Shown here piece after piece: positions 25,417-32,922 of a stretch of 32,922 bases of DNA. The notes beneath the pieces are model-generated. The model was not told where the DNA came from and searched no databases. It saw only the letters and a program-made list of their open reading frames with translations. The stretch is from Bog-1181 sp964565765 (lineage in GTDB: Bacteria > Oederibacteriota > PGYV01 > Palsa-1178), in the NCBI GenBank assembly GCA_964565765.1, contig CAZMGF010000025.1:1-32922 (forward strand). The letters are read 5' to 3'. How positions within the stretch are numbered: the stretch's first letter is position 1; each line of letters starts with the position of its first letter. Position numbers and translations under genes: made by a program.

Positions 25417-26374
25417 CCGCGTTCTCCTTGGGGCTTTTCTTTTCTTTTTTCATCCATTTTACTATTGATTTATTAAGCTCCCTGGCCGGATTGTATCCGC
25501 GCGCTTTCAGGCGCTGCGTCATTGCGGCCACTTCTATAATTACGCTTAAATTTCGTCCCGGCTTTACCGGCAGTATTATTTTGGGGACTTTTACTCCAAG
25601 TATATCCTCCTGTACTTCTTCAATGCCCAGCCTCTCGTAATCCTTGCCTTTTTCCCATTCCTCAAGGTGCATCACAAGCTCCACTTTCTGTTCGTCGCGC
25701 ACGGCTCCGACGCCGAAAAGGTTGCGTATATCAATTATTCCGACTCCCCTTATTTCCATATGGTGCTGTATTATTGCCAGCCCCTTGCCTTCAAGGGCGT
25801 CATCGGATAATTTTGTAACTTCGACAAGGTCGTCGGCCACGAGCCTGTGCCCCCTTTTTATAAGTTCCAGCGATATTTCGCTTTTTCCAATCCCGCTCTT
25901 TCCTATAATAAGAACTCCTATGCCGTATACATCCACAAACGTCCCGTGCATTGTTATTTTAGGGGCGATTTTTTTGTCGAGGTATGTGACTATCGAGCTG
26001 ATAAGTTTTGTGGTGAATATCGAGGACATCATTATGGGGACCCTGTGCCGGCGCGCTATTGAAAGAAAGTTATAAGGAACCGGCAGGTTTCTGGAGACTA
26101 TTGCGCAGCAGATATTGGCGGCAAAGAGCCTCTCTATTACCCTGTTTGCCTTTTCCCTGCCGAGATTTTTAAGATATGTAAACTCTGTTTTCCCGAATAT
26201 CTGGACGCGTTCATATGGGAAATAATCAAAAAATCCGGCCAGGGCAAGCCCGGGCCTGTTAATATCGGAAACGATTATTTTTTTTCTGGACAGGTATTCG
26301 CCGCCGGCAAGAACCCTGAGGTGAAGCCTTGATTTATTGTCGGAGAAAAATTCTTTAACGGTGATAAAGTTCAT
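25400..26374 (-). CDS. hprK: HPr kinase/phosphorylase
   Basis: This 324-residue protein phosphorylates and dephosphorylates HPr on its regulatory Ser. The P-loop GKSGIGKS is at 158-165, His143 lies in the preceding HG motif, Asp181-182 follow in LVADDLVE, and the family signature IRGVGIIDIRNLFGVGA lies near 208-224. The N-terminal domain is present. The C-terminus is slightly long and rich in Lys. The start has GAGGAG about eight bases upstream and lies 47 bases after ptsN. Its target Ser is present in the HPr of the same operon. Confidence 0.95.
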   Translation of the reverse strand: MNFITVKEFFSDNKSRLHLRVLAGGEYLSRKKIIVSDINRPGLALAGFFDYFPYERVQIFGKTEFTYLKNLGREKANRVIERLFAANICCAIVSRNLPVPYNFLSIARRHRVPIMMSSIFTTKLISSIVTYLDKKIAPKITMHGTFVDVYGIGVLIIGKSGIGKSEISLELIKRGHRLVADDLVEVTKLSDDALEGKGLAIIQHHMEIRGVGIIDIRNLFGVGAVRDEQKVELVMHLEEWEKGKDYERLGIEEVQEDILGVKVPKIILPVKPGRNLSVIIEVAAMTQRLKARGYNPARELNKSIVKWMKKEKKSPKENADVSDK

Positions 26375-26421
26375 CCGGAGATCTCCTCAAAGCTGCCCGG
26401 ATTTGTTTCGGGCCCGCCGGT

Positions 26422-26886
26422 TCACTGCTTTGTCTTCTCTTCTTCTTCAATTGTTTGAACCACGGTCGCCTTGTCCCTGGCTTCGAGTATCTTGCGCCTG
26501 TAATATTTGTTTTTAAGGAAGTTGGAGACCCTGGCAAGCGCCTTAAGCATCAGTCCCGCGGCTCCTTCCGGCGCCAGCAGCAGGAAAAATATATTAACGG
26601 GCTCCCCGTCAAGCGCCTCAAAATCAACACCGGCTTTGGATACGCCGAATGCAGCCACAAGATCCTTTACACCTTTTGTCTTGCTGTGGGGTATTGCTAT
26701 GCCCTGTCCCACGCCGGTTGAGCCGAGTTCTTCCCTTTCCATAAGTGAATCAATTGTCGCTTTTTTATCCAGAATGACGCTTTTTTTTGCCAGCATCTCA
26801 ACGAGTTCTTCAATAACTTCCTTTTTTGTTTTGGCTGTTATGTCAAGTTCAATACTCTCTTTTTCAAGAAAATCCAGGATTCTCAT
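26422..26886 (-). CDS. ptsN: EIIA-Ntr/fructose-type PTS protein
   Basis: This 154-residue single-domain protein has the phosphorylated His67 in GIAIPHSK, typical of PtsN and fructose EIIA domains. The rpoN-hpf-ptsN order is the classic arrangement, which favours a regulatory PtsN role over sugar transport. It follows hpf by 22 bases and precedes hprK by 47 bases. It could be phosphorylated by the EI and HPr encoded downstream, since no EI-Ntr or NPr is in view. Confidence 0.93.
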   Translation of the reverse strand: MRILDFLEKESIELDITAKTKKEVIEELVEMLAKKSVILDKKATIDSLMEREELGSTGVGQGIAIPHSKTKGVKDLVAAFGVSKAGVDFEALDGEPVNIFFLLLAPEGAAGLMLKALARVSNFLKNKYYRRKILEARDKATVVQTIEEEEKTKQ

Positions 26887-26908
26887 AATAAATCGTCACC
26901 TCTATTTT

Positions 26909-27457
26909 TTAGTATTTTGAGATAGTTAATCCGTACTTTCCGTCTTTTCTTTTCCTTAAAAGGCAGACCTTGTTAAAGTCTACATTAAAAAACATCATTA
27001 ACTGCTCCCTGGCGATGGAGAGCTCCTCCATGGCCTCTTCCGTGTTCTTCGGTTTTAACGCCTGCATATCTTCTTCCTCGACACTTTCATTGTACTTCTC
27101 GCCTTTTACGCTTGTAACAGTGCCCATGTTCGCGAGAATATTAATTCTCTTGTCTTTTTTCTTTTCGCTGCGGTCAAGCTTATCCTTTAATTTCTTTATC
27201 TGGGAGAGAAGCTTGTCCTCTATCATGTCAATTGAAGAATAGAGGTCCTTTGTTTCAACTTTAGCCGAGAATTTATGCCATTTTGACGTAAGGTTTGCTT
27301 CGGCGAGCTGCCTGTATTTCTGTACTTCGAGTATTATATGCAGTTCCCCGTGTTCCTTAAAATCAAAATATTCCTCGATTTTTTTGAGTTTTTTGACCGC
27401 ATACTGCTTAATGGCCTTTGTAAGGGTTACATGCCTTCCGGTTATGTTTATCTCCAA
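26909..27457 (-). CDS. hpf: Long-form ribosome hibernation promoting factor
   Basis: This 182-residue protein starts at TTG (27457), eight bases after a full AGGAGG, so this start is well supported. Residues 1-100 are the S30EA/RaiA domain (INITGRHVTLTKAIKQY). After a charged linker, residues about 135-180 form the C-terminal dimerisation domain of the long form (EEAMEELSIAREQLMMFFNVD, split here as seen around a YGLTI ending). Long HPF joins two 70S ribosomes into inactive 100S particles in slow growth. The gene has its own promoter between it and rpoN. Confidence 0.93.
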   Translation of the reverse strand: MEINITGRHVTLTKAIKQYAVKKLKKIEEYFDFKEHGELHIILEVQKYRQLAEANLTSKWHKFSAKVETKDLYSSIDMIEDKLLSQIKKLKDKLDRSEKKKDKRINILANMGTVTSVKGEKYNESVEEEDMQALKPKNTEEAMEELSIAREQLMMFFNVDFNKVCLLRKRKDGKYGLTISKY

Positions 27458-27480
27458 GTCACAAACCTCCTGAAGTTATT

Positions 27481-27501
27481 AAAAGCCCAAAAGGCGCTTT
27501 T
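27481..27501 (-). other. Stem-loop in the hpf leader
   Basis: AAAAGC plus CC pairs with GG plus GCTTTT around AAAA, with one bulged base. It lies just downstream of the predicted hpf transcription start and after the rpoN stop. It could stop rpoN read-through or act in the hpf leader; the T-run is short. Confidence 0.3.
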
Positions 27502-27533
27502 GTATATATAAACGTTATACCACCAACCCATTA

Positions 27534-27562
27534 AAAATACCACATTATAAAACTTATGTCAA
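27534..27562 (-). promoter_or_regulatory. Promoter for hpf and the phosphotransfer operon
   Basis: On the minus strand TTGACA (27557-27562), a 17-bp spacer and TATTTT (27534-27539) lie between rpoN and hpf. A TATAAT also occurs inside the spacer. Transcription would begin near 27527 with a leader of about 70 nt and could continue through ptsN, hprK, yvcK, the PTS genes and galU. Confidence 0.65.
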
Positions 27563-27572
27563 TTAAGGAGTT

Positions 27573-29030
27573 TTAGACCTGTTTTTTCCTCATATTGGCC
27601 GGAAGCAGCCCCAGTTGTTCCCTGTATTTGGTAACTGTCCGCCTTGCCACCGGAATTCCCCGCTCCTTTAATATCTTCTCCAGGTCGGTGTCTGTAAGCG
27701 GGTTTGTCAGGTCCTCACCGCCTATAAGATTAAGTATTTTATCCCTTATAACAGCGTTTGCCATCGGGCCGCCGCCGTTGCTCGTTTCAATACCCGCCAT
27801 AAAAAATTTTTTCATCGGGTATACGCCTGTCGGCAGCTGGATGTATTTTTTTGAGACTATCCTTGAAACCGTGGACTCGGATATGCCTGATTCCTGGGCT
27901 ATCTCTTTGTATGTTAGAGGTATCAGGCCCGCTTCCTCGCTTTTTAAAAAGCCTTCCTGGTAAGTTATTATTTTTTTTATAACATTTTCAATGGTTTTAT
28001 TGCGTTCTTCCAGGGCCTTTAAAAGCGCCTTAACCCTTTCCTCATACGCCTTTATAAAATCCCTTGTTTCCTTTTTTTCCTTATACATGCTCAGGTATTT
28101 TCTGTTTATCTTGACTTCCGGAAAATTTGACGGTACATGCACCTTATATGCGCCTTCTTCTTCCGTTACAACTATATCCGGCACCACATATTCATTTGTT
28201 CCCTTGGCGAAATTGACAGCAGGAAAAGGAGAAAGCTCCTTTATAACATCCTTGGCCTTTTTTATATCGTCTTCCTTTACCCTGAATACAGAAGCCAGCT
28301 TATGGTAGTTCTGCTTCGAAAGCAGGGCAAACTCCCTGTCAATTATATTATACGCGAGCGTATCTTTCTGGCCGCGCTGTTTAAGCTGGATTAACAGGCA
28401 CTCCCTGGCGTCAGAGGCGCCCACGCCCGCAGGCTCGAAGGTCTTGAGCATTTCAAGGGCCTTTGAAAGGGCCTCAGCGCTTATTGCCGTTTCCGACGCG
28501 ATTTCATCCAGGCTTTTTACAAGAAAGCCTTTTTCATCAAGGCTCGATATCAGCGAGGCTACCGACAGGTACGCCTCATCGTTGAGCCCCGCTTCATTGG
28601 CCTGCCTGGTCAATTCCGCCCCCAGATCCGGTTTTTCCTCATAGCTCATTGAATTATATTTATAATCCTCAAACTTTCCCATTTCAGGGTTGTATTCAGC
28701 CGGGGCGCTCCTGTTGTCATATTCAGCGTCAAAAAGATTCTCATAGCTGCCGCTGTCCAGTTCGTCCAGGTGTGTCTCTTCGGCGCCCCTGGTTAAATCC
28801 TCTGTTTTTTCCGATTTTTCCGCGGTCTCAGAACGGGTTACAGGTTCGTCGTCATCGTCTACAAAATCATCCAGAAGGGGATTTTCAGAGACCTCTTTAT
28901 TTAAAATGTCGCGTAATTCAAGATGGGTTGCCTGAAGCACATCGAGCCTCAGCCGCATTTCCGGGGTTAATTTAAGGCCCAGTTCCTGCTTTAATCCCTG
29001 GGATAAGTTTAATCTGTTGGAAAATTCCAT
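27573..29030 (-). CDS. rpoN: RNA polymerase sigma-54 factor
   Basis: This 485-residue protein contains region I (residues about 1-50, Leu- and Gln-containing), an acidic region II (about 50-120), the core-binding region and a helix-turn-helix segment (YKEIAQESGISESTVSRIVS). It ends with the RpoN box ARRTVTKYRE (462-471), which contacts the -24 element. Sigma-54 needs an AAA+ activator to open promoters; none is encoded in this window. The ribosome binding site AAGGCGG is eight bases from the ATG. It heads the rpoN-hpf-ptsN set. Confidence 0.96.
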   Translation of the reverse strand: MEFSNRLNLSQGLKQELGLKLTPEMRLRLDVLQATHLELRDILNKEVSENPLLDDFVDDDDEPVTRSETAEKSEKTEDLTRGAEETHLDELDSGSYENLFDAEYDNRSAPAEYNPEMGKFEDYKYNSMSYEEKPDLGAELTRQANEAGLNDEAYLSVASLISSLDEKGFLVKSLDEIASETAISAEALSKALEMLKTFEPAGVGASDARECLLIQLKQRGQKDTLAYNIIDREFALLSKQNYHKLASVFRVKEDDIKKAKDVIKELSPFPAVNFAKGTNEYVVPDIVVTEEEGAYKVHVPSNFPEVKINRKYLSMYKEKKETRDFIKAYEERVKALLKALEERNKTIENVIKKIITYQEGFLKSEEAGLIPLTYKEIAQESGISESTVSRIVSKKYIQLPTGVYPMKKFFMAGIETSNGGGPMANAVIRDKILNLIGGEDLTNPLTDTDLEKILKERGIPVARRTVTKYREQLGLLPANMRKKQV

Positions 29031-29059
29031 AATTTACCGCCTTTGTATTTGACACATTG

Positions 29060-29088
29060 ATACTAAACGATAAAAACCGGCTTGTCAA
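29060..29088 (-). promoter_or_regulatory. Promoter for rpoN
   Basis: On the minus strand TTGACA (29083-29088), a 17-bp spacer and TAGTAT (29060-29065) give a leader of roughly 23 nt before the rpoN start. Confidence 0.75.
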
Positions 29089-29121
29089 GGTTTTTGCCCC
29101 GCGGGGAAGATACAGGCAAAA

Positions 29122-29154
29122 AAAAACCGCGGCCTTAAAAAGGCCGCGGTTTTT
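29122..29154 (-). terminator. Strong Rho-independent terminator after pckG
   Basis: AAAAACCGCGGCCTT (29122-29136) pairs perfectly with AAGGCCGCGGTTTTT (29140-29154) around three A. On the minus strand a run of nine T follows. It lies 8 bases past the pckG stop codon and separates pckG from rpoN. Confidence 0.92.
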
Positions 29155-29162
29155 CAAAATAA

Positions 29163-31028
29163 TTATATAAGCTTGTCAGGGGTAACAAAATCTCCCTTTG
29201 AAGCTTTTAACGCAAGGAACCTTTCCTTCTCCTCTTTCAAAACTTCCACAATCACCTTAGGCGCGCCGTGTATCTTCGTTGTATATACGTCAATTATCCT
29301 CTCTATTTTTGCCACGTTCTGGGGTATCCTGATGAGGAACTGTTTATTGTAATCCTCAAGTGTGTAATCTTTTTTCATGACTTTTTTGAACAAATTTTTA
29401 AGGTCCTCATATTTCGGGACAAACCCTCCCGGGGTCCTTATCGCGCCGGCTTCGTTGTGCGACCTGAGTTCCATCCATTTCAACCATACCCTTTTGTCCT
29501 TTACTCCGTTTAGCCATTTGCCAGTCTGCATATCCCTGAGAAAATAATTACAGGCAAATATTTTCGGGGCTTTCTTCAGCCCTTTTCCAAAATCAAGGTA
29601 ATCTTCAAGGTATTTTGGTATCGGAATCGATAGAAATTCCATATTGGACATTATATTAAATACCCTCTCGCCTTCTTTCGCCGTGGTTGCCGCCGTTGTC
29701 TCCGACTCTATTGAGGCGCCCATGGTAATTACCCCGTGGTTCCAGTCAAACGATTCCCTTACCGGCACCCATGTGTCGGAATCCCTGCCTCCAAATACAA
29801 TACCGCCGAGTTTTACCCCGTTTTTATCATTGAGCTTCGGATCGCAGTTTTTCAGCGCCTCAAGGTCTATTGTATAACGCGCATTTTTATGGGCCGCCGG
29901 TATCTCTTTTCCCGCCGCGTCTTTTTTGCCTTTGTGCCATTCTCCCGCAAAGTTGGCCCCTTTTTCAGGCAGCTCCCTGCCGTCGCCCAGCCAGTAGGGC
30001 TCTCCCGAGGCTTCCAGTATGTTCCCGAATATAACATCGCCGGGAGTATTCAAAACGTTCCATATCAGTGGATCTCCTGCCGGATTTATATCCTGTATTA
30101 TCCCGAATATGCCTTTTTCAACATTTACCGCTTTTGCCGTGCCATTAATATTCCTCAGGTATGAGAGGTCGTCTCCTACAATGGATTCGCCTTCAACCAT
30201 GGCCGTTGAAGTTTTACCGCACATTGACGGATATGCCCCTGAAAAATATGTTTTTCTTCCCCACGGACCTTTGACCCCCATGAGGAACATGTGTTCCGCA
30301 AGCCAGCCTTCACGTGAAGCTTTCTGTATGGCCAGCCTGAGCGCGAGTTTCTTAAACCCCACAGTGTTGCCTGCGTATTGCGTGTTTGCGGAAAAAACTG
30401 TCTCTGTTTTAAGGTCTATATATATCCTTCTCTTATCAATATTTTTGCTTATGTTATTTTCAGTCTCGCCTGCGGCATGTACAACCTTGAAAAATGACGC
30501 CGGTTTTGCCTTTTTAAACCCCTCATATCCTTTTCTGTACAATATCAGCTCCGAGTGCGCCACATAATAGGAATCAGTAAGCTGCACCGCCGGAATAGAA
30601 AACGTGGAATCCACGGGTCCCATGGCAAAGAAAAGCACAAGCATCTGTTTTCCTTTCATAATGCCCTTTAACAATCCCTTTATTTCCGCGAGCCCCTCTT
30701 CCCTGTCAATGCCGCTTAAGCCCTCAAGTTCCCTGCCTTTTTCATAAAGAAATTTTGTATTTTTGGGATCCCTGCCCTGGTCGGTTATGCCGTCAAAGTG
30801 TATCGTATGCCCCGCAATCCTCATTGCTTTTTCTTCGCCTTTTTCGACGGCCATTTTTTTCATAAGAGCCGCGTCCGCCCCGGAATCAGTGCACACATAC
30901 ACCGAATCAGGCTCACAATGGCCGGCGTATTCGGCGACAAATTCCATGAGCGCAGGATTGTTCAGGGCTTCCAACCTCGCAAAGCTGTTTTCAGTGCATT
31001 TAGCCTTTAAAAGTTCCAGATTTGCCAT
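29163..31028 (-). CDS. pckG: GTP-dependent PEP carboxykinase
   Basis: The start is the ATG at 31028, six bases after GGAGG; an in-frame ATG at 31085 without support is rejected. The 621-residue protein interconverts oxaloacetate plus GTP with PEP, CO2 and GDP. It carries the nucleotide loop YPSMCGKTSTAMV (266-278) with the Cys of the GTP-type family at 270, and VGDDLSY (284-290) as the metal-binding motif. The common form of the loop is P-S-A-C-G-K-T-N, so Met and Ser here are small variations. The C-terminal segment KIFACNYFLRD is where the GTP enzymes bind guanine. PEP made here is the phosphate donor for the PTS encoded downstream. Confidence 0.95.
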   Translation of the reverse strand: MANLELLKAKCTENSFARLEALNNPALMEFVAEYAGHCEPDSVYVCTDSGADAALMKKMAVEKGEEKAMRIAGHTIHFDGITDQGRDPKNTKFLYEKGRELEGLSGIDREEGLAEIKGLLKGIMKGKQMLVLFFAMGPVDSTFSIPAVQLTDSYYVAHSELILYRKGYEGFKKAKPASFFKVVHAAGETENNISKNIDKRRIYIDLKTETVFSANTQYAGNTVGFKKLALRLAIQKASREGWLAEHMFLMGVKGPWGRKTYFSGAYPSMCGKTSTAMVEGESIVGDDLSYLRNINGTAKAVNVEKGIFGIIQDINPAGDPLIWNVLNTPGDVIFGNILEASGEPYWLGDGRELPEKGANFAGEWHKGKKDAAGKEIPAAHKNARYTIDLEALKNCDPKLNDKNGVKLGGIVFGGRDSDTWVPVRESFDWNHGVITMGASIESETTAATTAKEGERVFNIMSNMEFLSIPIPKYLEDYLDFGKGLKKAPKIFACNYFLRDMQTGKWLNGVKDKRVWLKWMELRSHNEAGAIRTPGGFVPKYEDLKNLFKKVMKKDYTLEDYNKQFLIRIPQNVAKIERIIDVYTTKIHGAPKVIVEVLKEEKERFLALKASKGDFVTPDKLI

Positions 31029-31149
31029 TATAACCTCCGCTTTGGGTATAAAAATAACCAATACCGACTCTGTAAAAACTTTCATAAACGCCGAATATTG
31101 GTTTCTTCATTTATATCAGCCTTGTAAATCCACTTTTTTATTCCAGAGA

Positions 31150-31178
31150 AAAATACCAAAAAAAACGGCCATTGTCAA
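31150..31178 (-). promoter_or_regulatory. Promoter for pckG
   Basis: On the minus strand TTGACA (31173-31178), a 17-bp spacer and TATTTT (31150-31155) give an unusually long leader of about 115 nt before the pckG start. No riboswitch I recognise is evident in the leader. Confidence 0.7.
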
Positions 31179-31180
31179 TT

Positions 31181-31195
31181 GTTATTATAAATAAC
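31181..31195. promoter_or_regulatory. Short inverted repeat beside the pckG promoter
   Basis: GTTATT and AATAAC form a perfect inverted repeat around ATA, two bases upstream of the pckG -35 box on the minus strand. It could be an operator, but such AT-rich repeats arise by chance. Confidence 0.3.
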
Positions 31196-31213
31196 GTCAC
31201 ACCGGTTTTATCT

Positions 31214-32922
31214 TTATTTAAGGAATAATTTTTCAATCCTTCTGTCCAGATATCCGGTGTTGCTGTCCTTGAACTCTATTACCACGACGTATATGCCGTT
31301 AGCCGCCCTTGCTCCGGAAGTTGTCCTCTTATCCCAGGATACGCTGAAGAGTCCCGATGACGGCACAGTATAGAAGCCTTTGATATATTCCCCGTTCAGG
31401 TTGTATATTTTTATTCTTATCCACTCTACGTTTGCCACGCCGGACTGTATCACATATGCCCCGCCCATATCTCGTATAGAGAAGCCTGTTATAGAGTCGG
31501 ATCCGACTGTTATAACATCAAGCGGCAGGTCCAGCACATAGCTGTTGCCGGCCGGGTCTATAGTGGTAACGTGCACAAAATATATGCCTCCAGGCACGGC
31601 GTTTCCGCCGGTGTTCCTTCCGTCCCACTGCGCGAAAGAATGGCCGTTCATGTCATAAATGTTAAGTATGTTGGAGCCGTTGTCCGTGAACGGATTGGCT
31701 GAATATGTGAAGTTATGTATTATAAGGTCGCTTCCTCCGGGCAGCAATGTCGCCACTGTGGCGCCGTTGGCGTCGTAAACAGAAGCCTGCACCCTGTTTA
31801 TGCCGTACGGGGTGGCCGTCAGTGTCGCCGTTTCGGTAACTGTAAATGTCTGCGTAATTGTGGGGGTATTTGAAGATGTGGGCGTGTAAGTGGAAGTACT
31901 TGTGTATGTTGAAGTCGGGGTCGCGGTATATGTTGAAGTATATGTAAGCGTGACGGTAAAAGTGGATGAAACTGTGTATGTATATAAAGGCGTAAAAGAT
32001 AATGTCTCCGTAAAAGTCGGCGTGAAAGTCATGGTCGCGCTCTGGGTCCAGGACGGTGTTGCCGTGAGCGTGAATGTCAGGGTCCCGGTATAAGTCGGTG
32101 TTGACGTAGGCGTTGAAGTCGCGGTGAAAGTCGGGCTCTCTGTCATGGTCGGCGTTATCGTCGGGGTATATGTGAATGTAACCGTCTGCGTTATGGTGCC
32201 GGTTGATGTAGGAGTTGCGCTTGGAGTTGCGGTTTGTGTGATGGTCTGCGTTACGCTGGGAGTAAAGCTCGGGGTCTGCGTTGGTGTGTTTGAGAGTGTC
32301 CACGTATATGTAGGCGTTGATGTAAGCGTACTAGAGAGCGTCCATGTATACGTCGGTGTCTGTGTAAGCGTGCTTGAAAGCGTCCATGTGAACGTCGGTG
32401 TCTGTGTAAGCGTACTCGAGAGCGTCCATGTATATGTTGGAGTCTGTGTAAGCGTACTGGATTGCGTCCACGTATACGTCGGCGTCGGCGTTAGTGTGCT
32501 TGATAATGTCCACGTGTATGTTGGTGTTTGTGTAAGCGTACTTGAAAGCGTCCATGTGTACGTCGGCGTCTGCGTCAGAGTGCTGGAGAGCGTCCATGTG
32601 AATGTCGGTGTCTGTGTAAGAGTGCTTGATTGTGTCCACGTGTATGTTGGTGTTACTGTCTGCGTAACTGTTCCTGTCACTGTCGGCGTTACAGTCTGCG
32701 TGTCTGTCTGGGTCACTGTGTATGTCGGTGTTATTGTCTGAGTAACTGTCCCTGTCACTGTCTGCGTTACCGTCTGCGTGTCGGTCTGTGTCACTGTGTA
32801 TGTGGGTGTTATTGTCTGCGTAACCGTTCCGGTAACTGTCGGTGTTACAGTCTGCGTGTCGGTCTGCGTCACTGTGTATGTGGGTGTTATTGTCTGCGTA
32901 ACCGTTCCGGTAACTGTCGGTG
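31214..32922 (-). CDS. Thr-rich tandem-repeat surface protein with FlgD-like C-terminus (N-terminus beyond window)
   Basis: The reading frame is open to the right edge, so at least 569 codons are seen and the true start is outside; an apparent start at 32872 is an internal Val codon. The visible N-terminal 360 or so residues have Thr at nearly every second position, with Tyr, Trp, Val, Gln and Pro between. Regular repeats of 26 and 14 residues are followed by a less regular Thr/Pro/Ser region. The last 190 residues form two FlgD-Ig-like beta modules: FAQWDGRNTGGNAVPGGIYF and then SWDKRTTSGARAANGIYVVV, ending in KLFLK. Such C-terminal modules are common on large exported proteins and can act in secretion or surface attachment. 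The Thr array would be an extended, probably O-glycosylated stalk. The function of the missing N-terminal part is unknown. Confidence 0.85.
   Translation of the reverse strand, partial: PTVTGTVTQTITPTYTVTQTDTQTVTPTVTGTVTQTITPTYTVTQTDTQTVTQTVTGTVTQTITPTYTVTQTDTQTVTPTVTGTVTQTVTPTYTWTQSSTLTQTPTFTWTLSSTLTQTPTYTWTLSSTLTQTPTYTWTLSSTLTPTPTYTWTQSSTLTQTPTYTWTLSSTLTQTPTFTWTLSSTLTQTPTYTWTLSSTLTSTPTYTWTLSNTPTQTPSFTPSVTQTITQTATPSATPTSTGTITQTVTFTYTPTITPTMTESPTFTATSTPTSTPTYTGTLTFTLTATPSWTQSATMTFTPTFTETLSFTPLYTYTVSSTFTVTLTYTSTYTATPTSTYTSTSTYTPTSSNTPTITQTFTVTETATLTATPYGINRVQASVYDANGATVATLLPGGSDLIIHNFTYSANPFTDNGSNILNIYDMNGHSFAQWDGRNTGGNAVPGGIYFVHVTTIDPAGNSYVLDLPLDVITVGSDSITGFSIRDMGGAYVIQSGVANVEWIRIKIYNLNGEYIKGFYTVPSSGLFSVSWDKRTTSGARAANGIYVVVIEFKDSNTGYLDRRIEKLFLK
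32270..32647 (-). repeat. Nine tandem 42-bp units coding 14-residue repeats
   Basis: Nine consecutive in-frame units encode variants of TYTWTLSSTLTQTP. Differences are mostly Tyr/Phe at position 2, Leu/Gln at 6 and Gln/Pro/Ser near the end. Exact 42-bp spacing and many synonymous differences show both expansion and selection for the protein pattern. Confidence 0.92.
32639..32922 (-). repeat. Tandem 78-bp units coding 26-residue repeats (continues past edge)
   Basis: At least three full units and a partial one encode variants of VTQTDTQTVTPTVTGTVTQ followed by an ITPTYT ending. The DNA units are more alike than those of the 42-bp array, which points to recent duplication. The array runs off the right edge. 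Confidence 0.9.

Noticed and set aside
27534..27572. Possible sigma-54 (-24/-12) promoter before hpf
   Set aside because: No GG-N10-GC pattern was found in the gap; a sigma-70-like promoter fits better.
31029..31149. Riboswitch in the pckG leader
   Set aside because: No known aptamer core or strong paired helices could be seen by eye.
32124..32741. Plus-strand open frame rich in alternating Val
   Set aside because: It is the antisense of the Thr repeat region: Thr codons read backwards as Val-like codons with no stops. It lacks a ribosome binding site and a domain.
32270..32922. Regular repeats that might suggest a CRISPR array
   Set aside because: Units are contiguous with no unique spacers, keep the reading frame and encode a consistent peptide pattern.

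Overview
This 32.9 kb window reads as chromosomal DNA from an uncultivated, heterotrophic bacterium. It is gene-dense, has housekeeping-type promoters (TTGACA, a spacer near 17 bp, then a TATAAT-like box), and shows no rRNA, tRNA, CRISPR array or insertion sequence. The mix of genes is unusual. PolC-type DNA polymerase, HPr kinase and YvcK are best known from Firmicutes-like bacteria. They occur here with sigma-54 (RpoN), an EIIA-Ntr protein and a mannose-type PTS, an arrangement better known from Deltaproteobacteria-like genomes. Very long Thr/Pro-rich surface linkers with FlgD-like C-termini recall candidate phyla such as Goldbacteria or Elusimicrobia-related lineages. That placement is a guess from memory; no search was run.

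Left part (1-8761): the first codons of an exported protein run off the left edge. Next come a DUF4143-type AAA ATPase with a perfect 34-bp palindrome directly at its start codon, a SAM methyltransferase, and two secreted polysaccharide-degrading enzymes. These are a GH9 glycanase with two extra C-terminal domains and a CE2-like SGNH esterase lipoprotein. A divergent promoter pair follows, then a two-gene unit of a membrane-anchored rhodanese and a MauE/DoxX-like membrane protein.

Middle part (8777-18562, all minus strand): polC has its own promoter and is followed by a GT39/PMT-like glycosyltransferase, a short MgtE-like magnesium transporter and a degenerate transglutaminase-like exported protein. 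A small lipoprotein, an inositol-monophosphatase-like protein and a GT2 glycosyltransferase come last and probably have an additional promoter. Several of these genes overlap by 4 bp.

Right part (18698-32922, all minus strand): a long regulatory and sugar-phosphotransfer cluster reads rpoN, hpf, ptsN, hprK, yvcK, mannose-type EIIA, EIIB, EIIC and EIID, HPr, EI and galU. Upstream, behind a strong terminator, is GTP-dependent PEP carboxykinase. Together these join PEP supply, PEP-driven phosphotransfer, HPr phosphorylation, UDP-sugar sensing (YvcK) and UDP-glucose synthesis (GalU), which suggests a carbon-flux control module. The right edge cuts through a large Thr-rich repeat protein.

The most notable features are a PolC that lacks its exonuclease insert but keeps all PHP metal ligands, an HPr in which the active-site Pro is replaced by Ala, the ATPase with its symmetrical promoter-palindrome, and the nested in-frame repeats of the surface protein.
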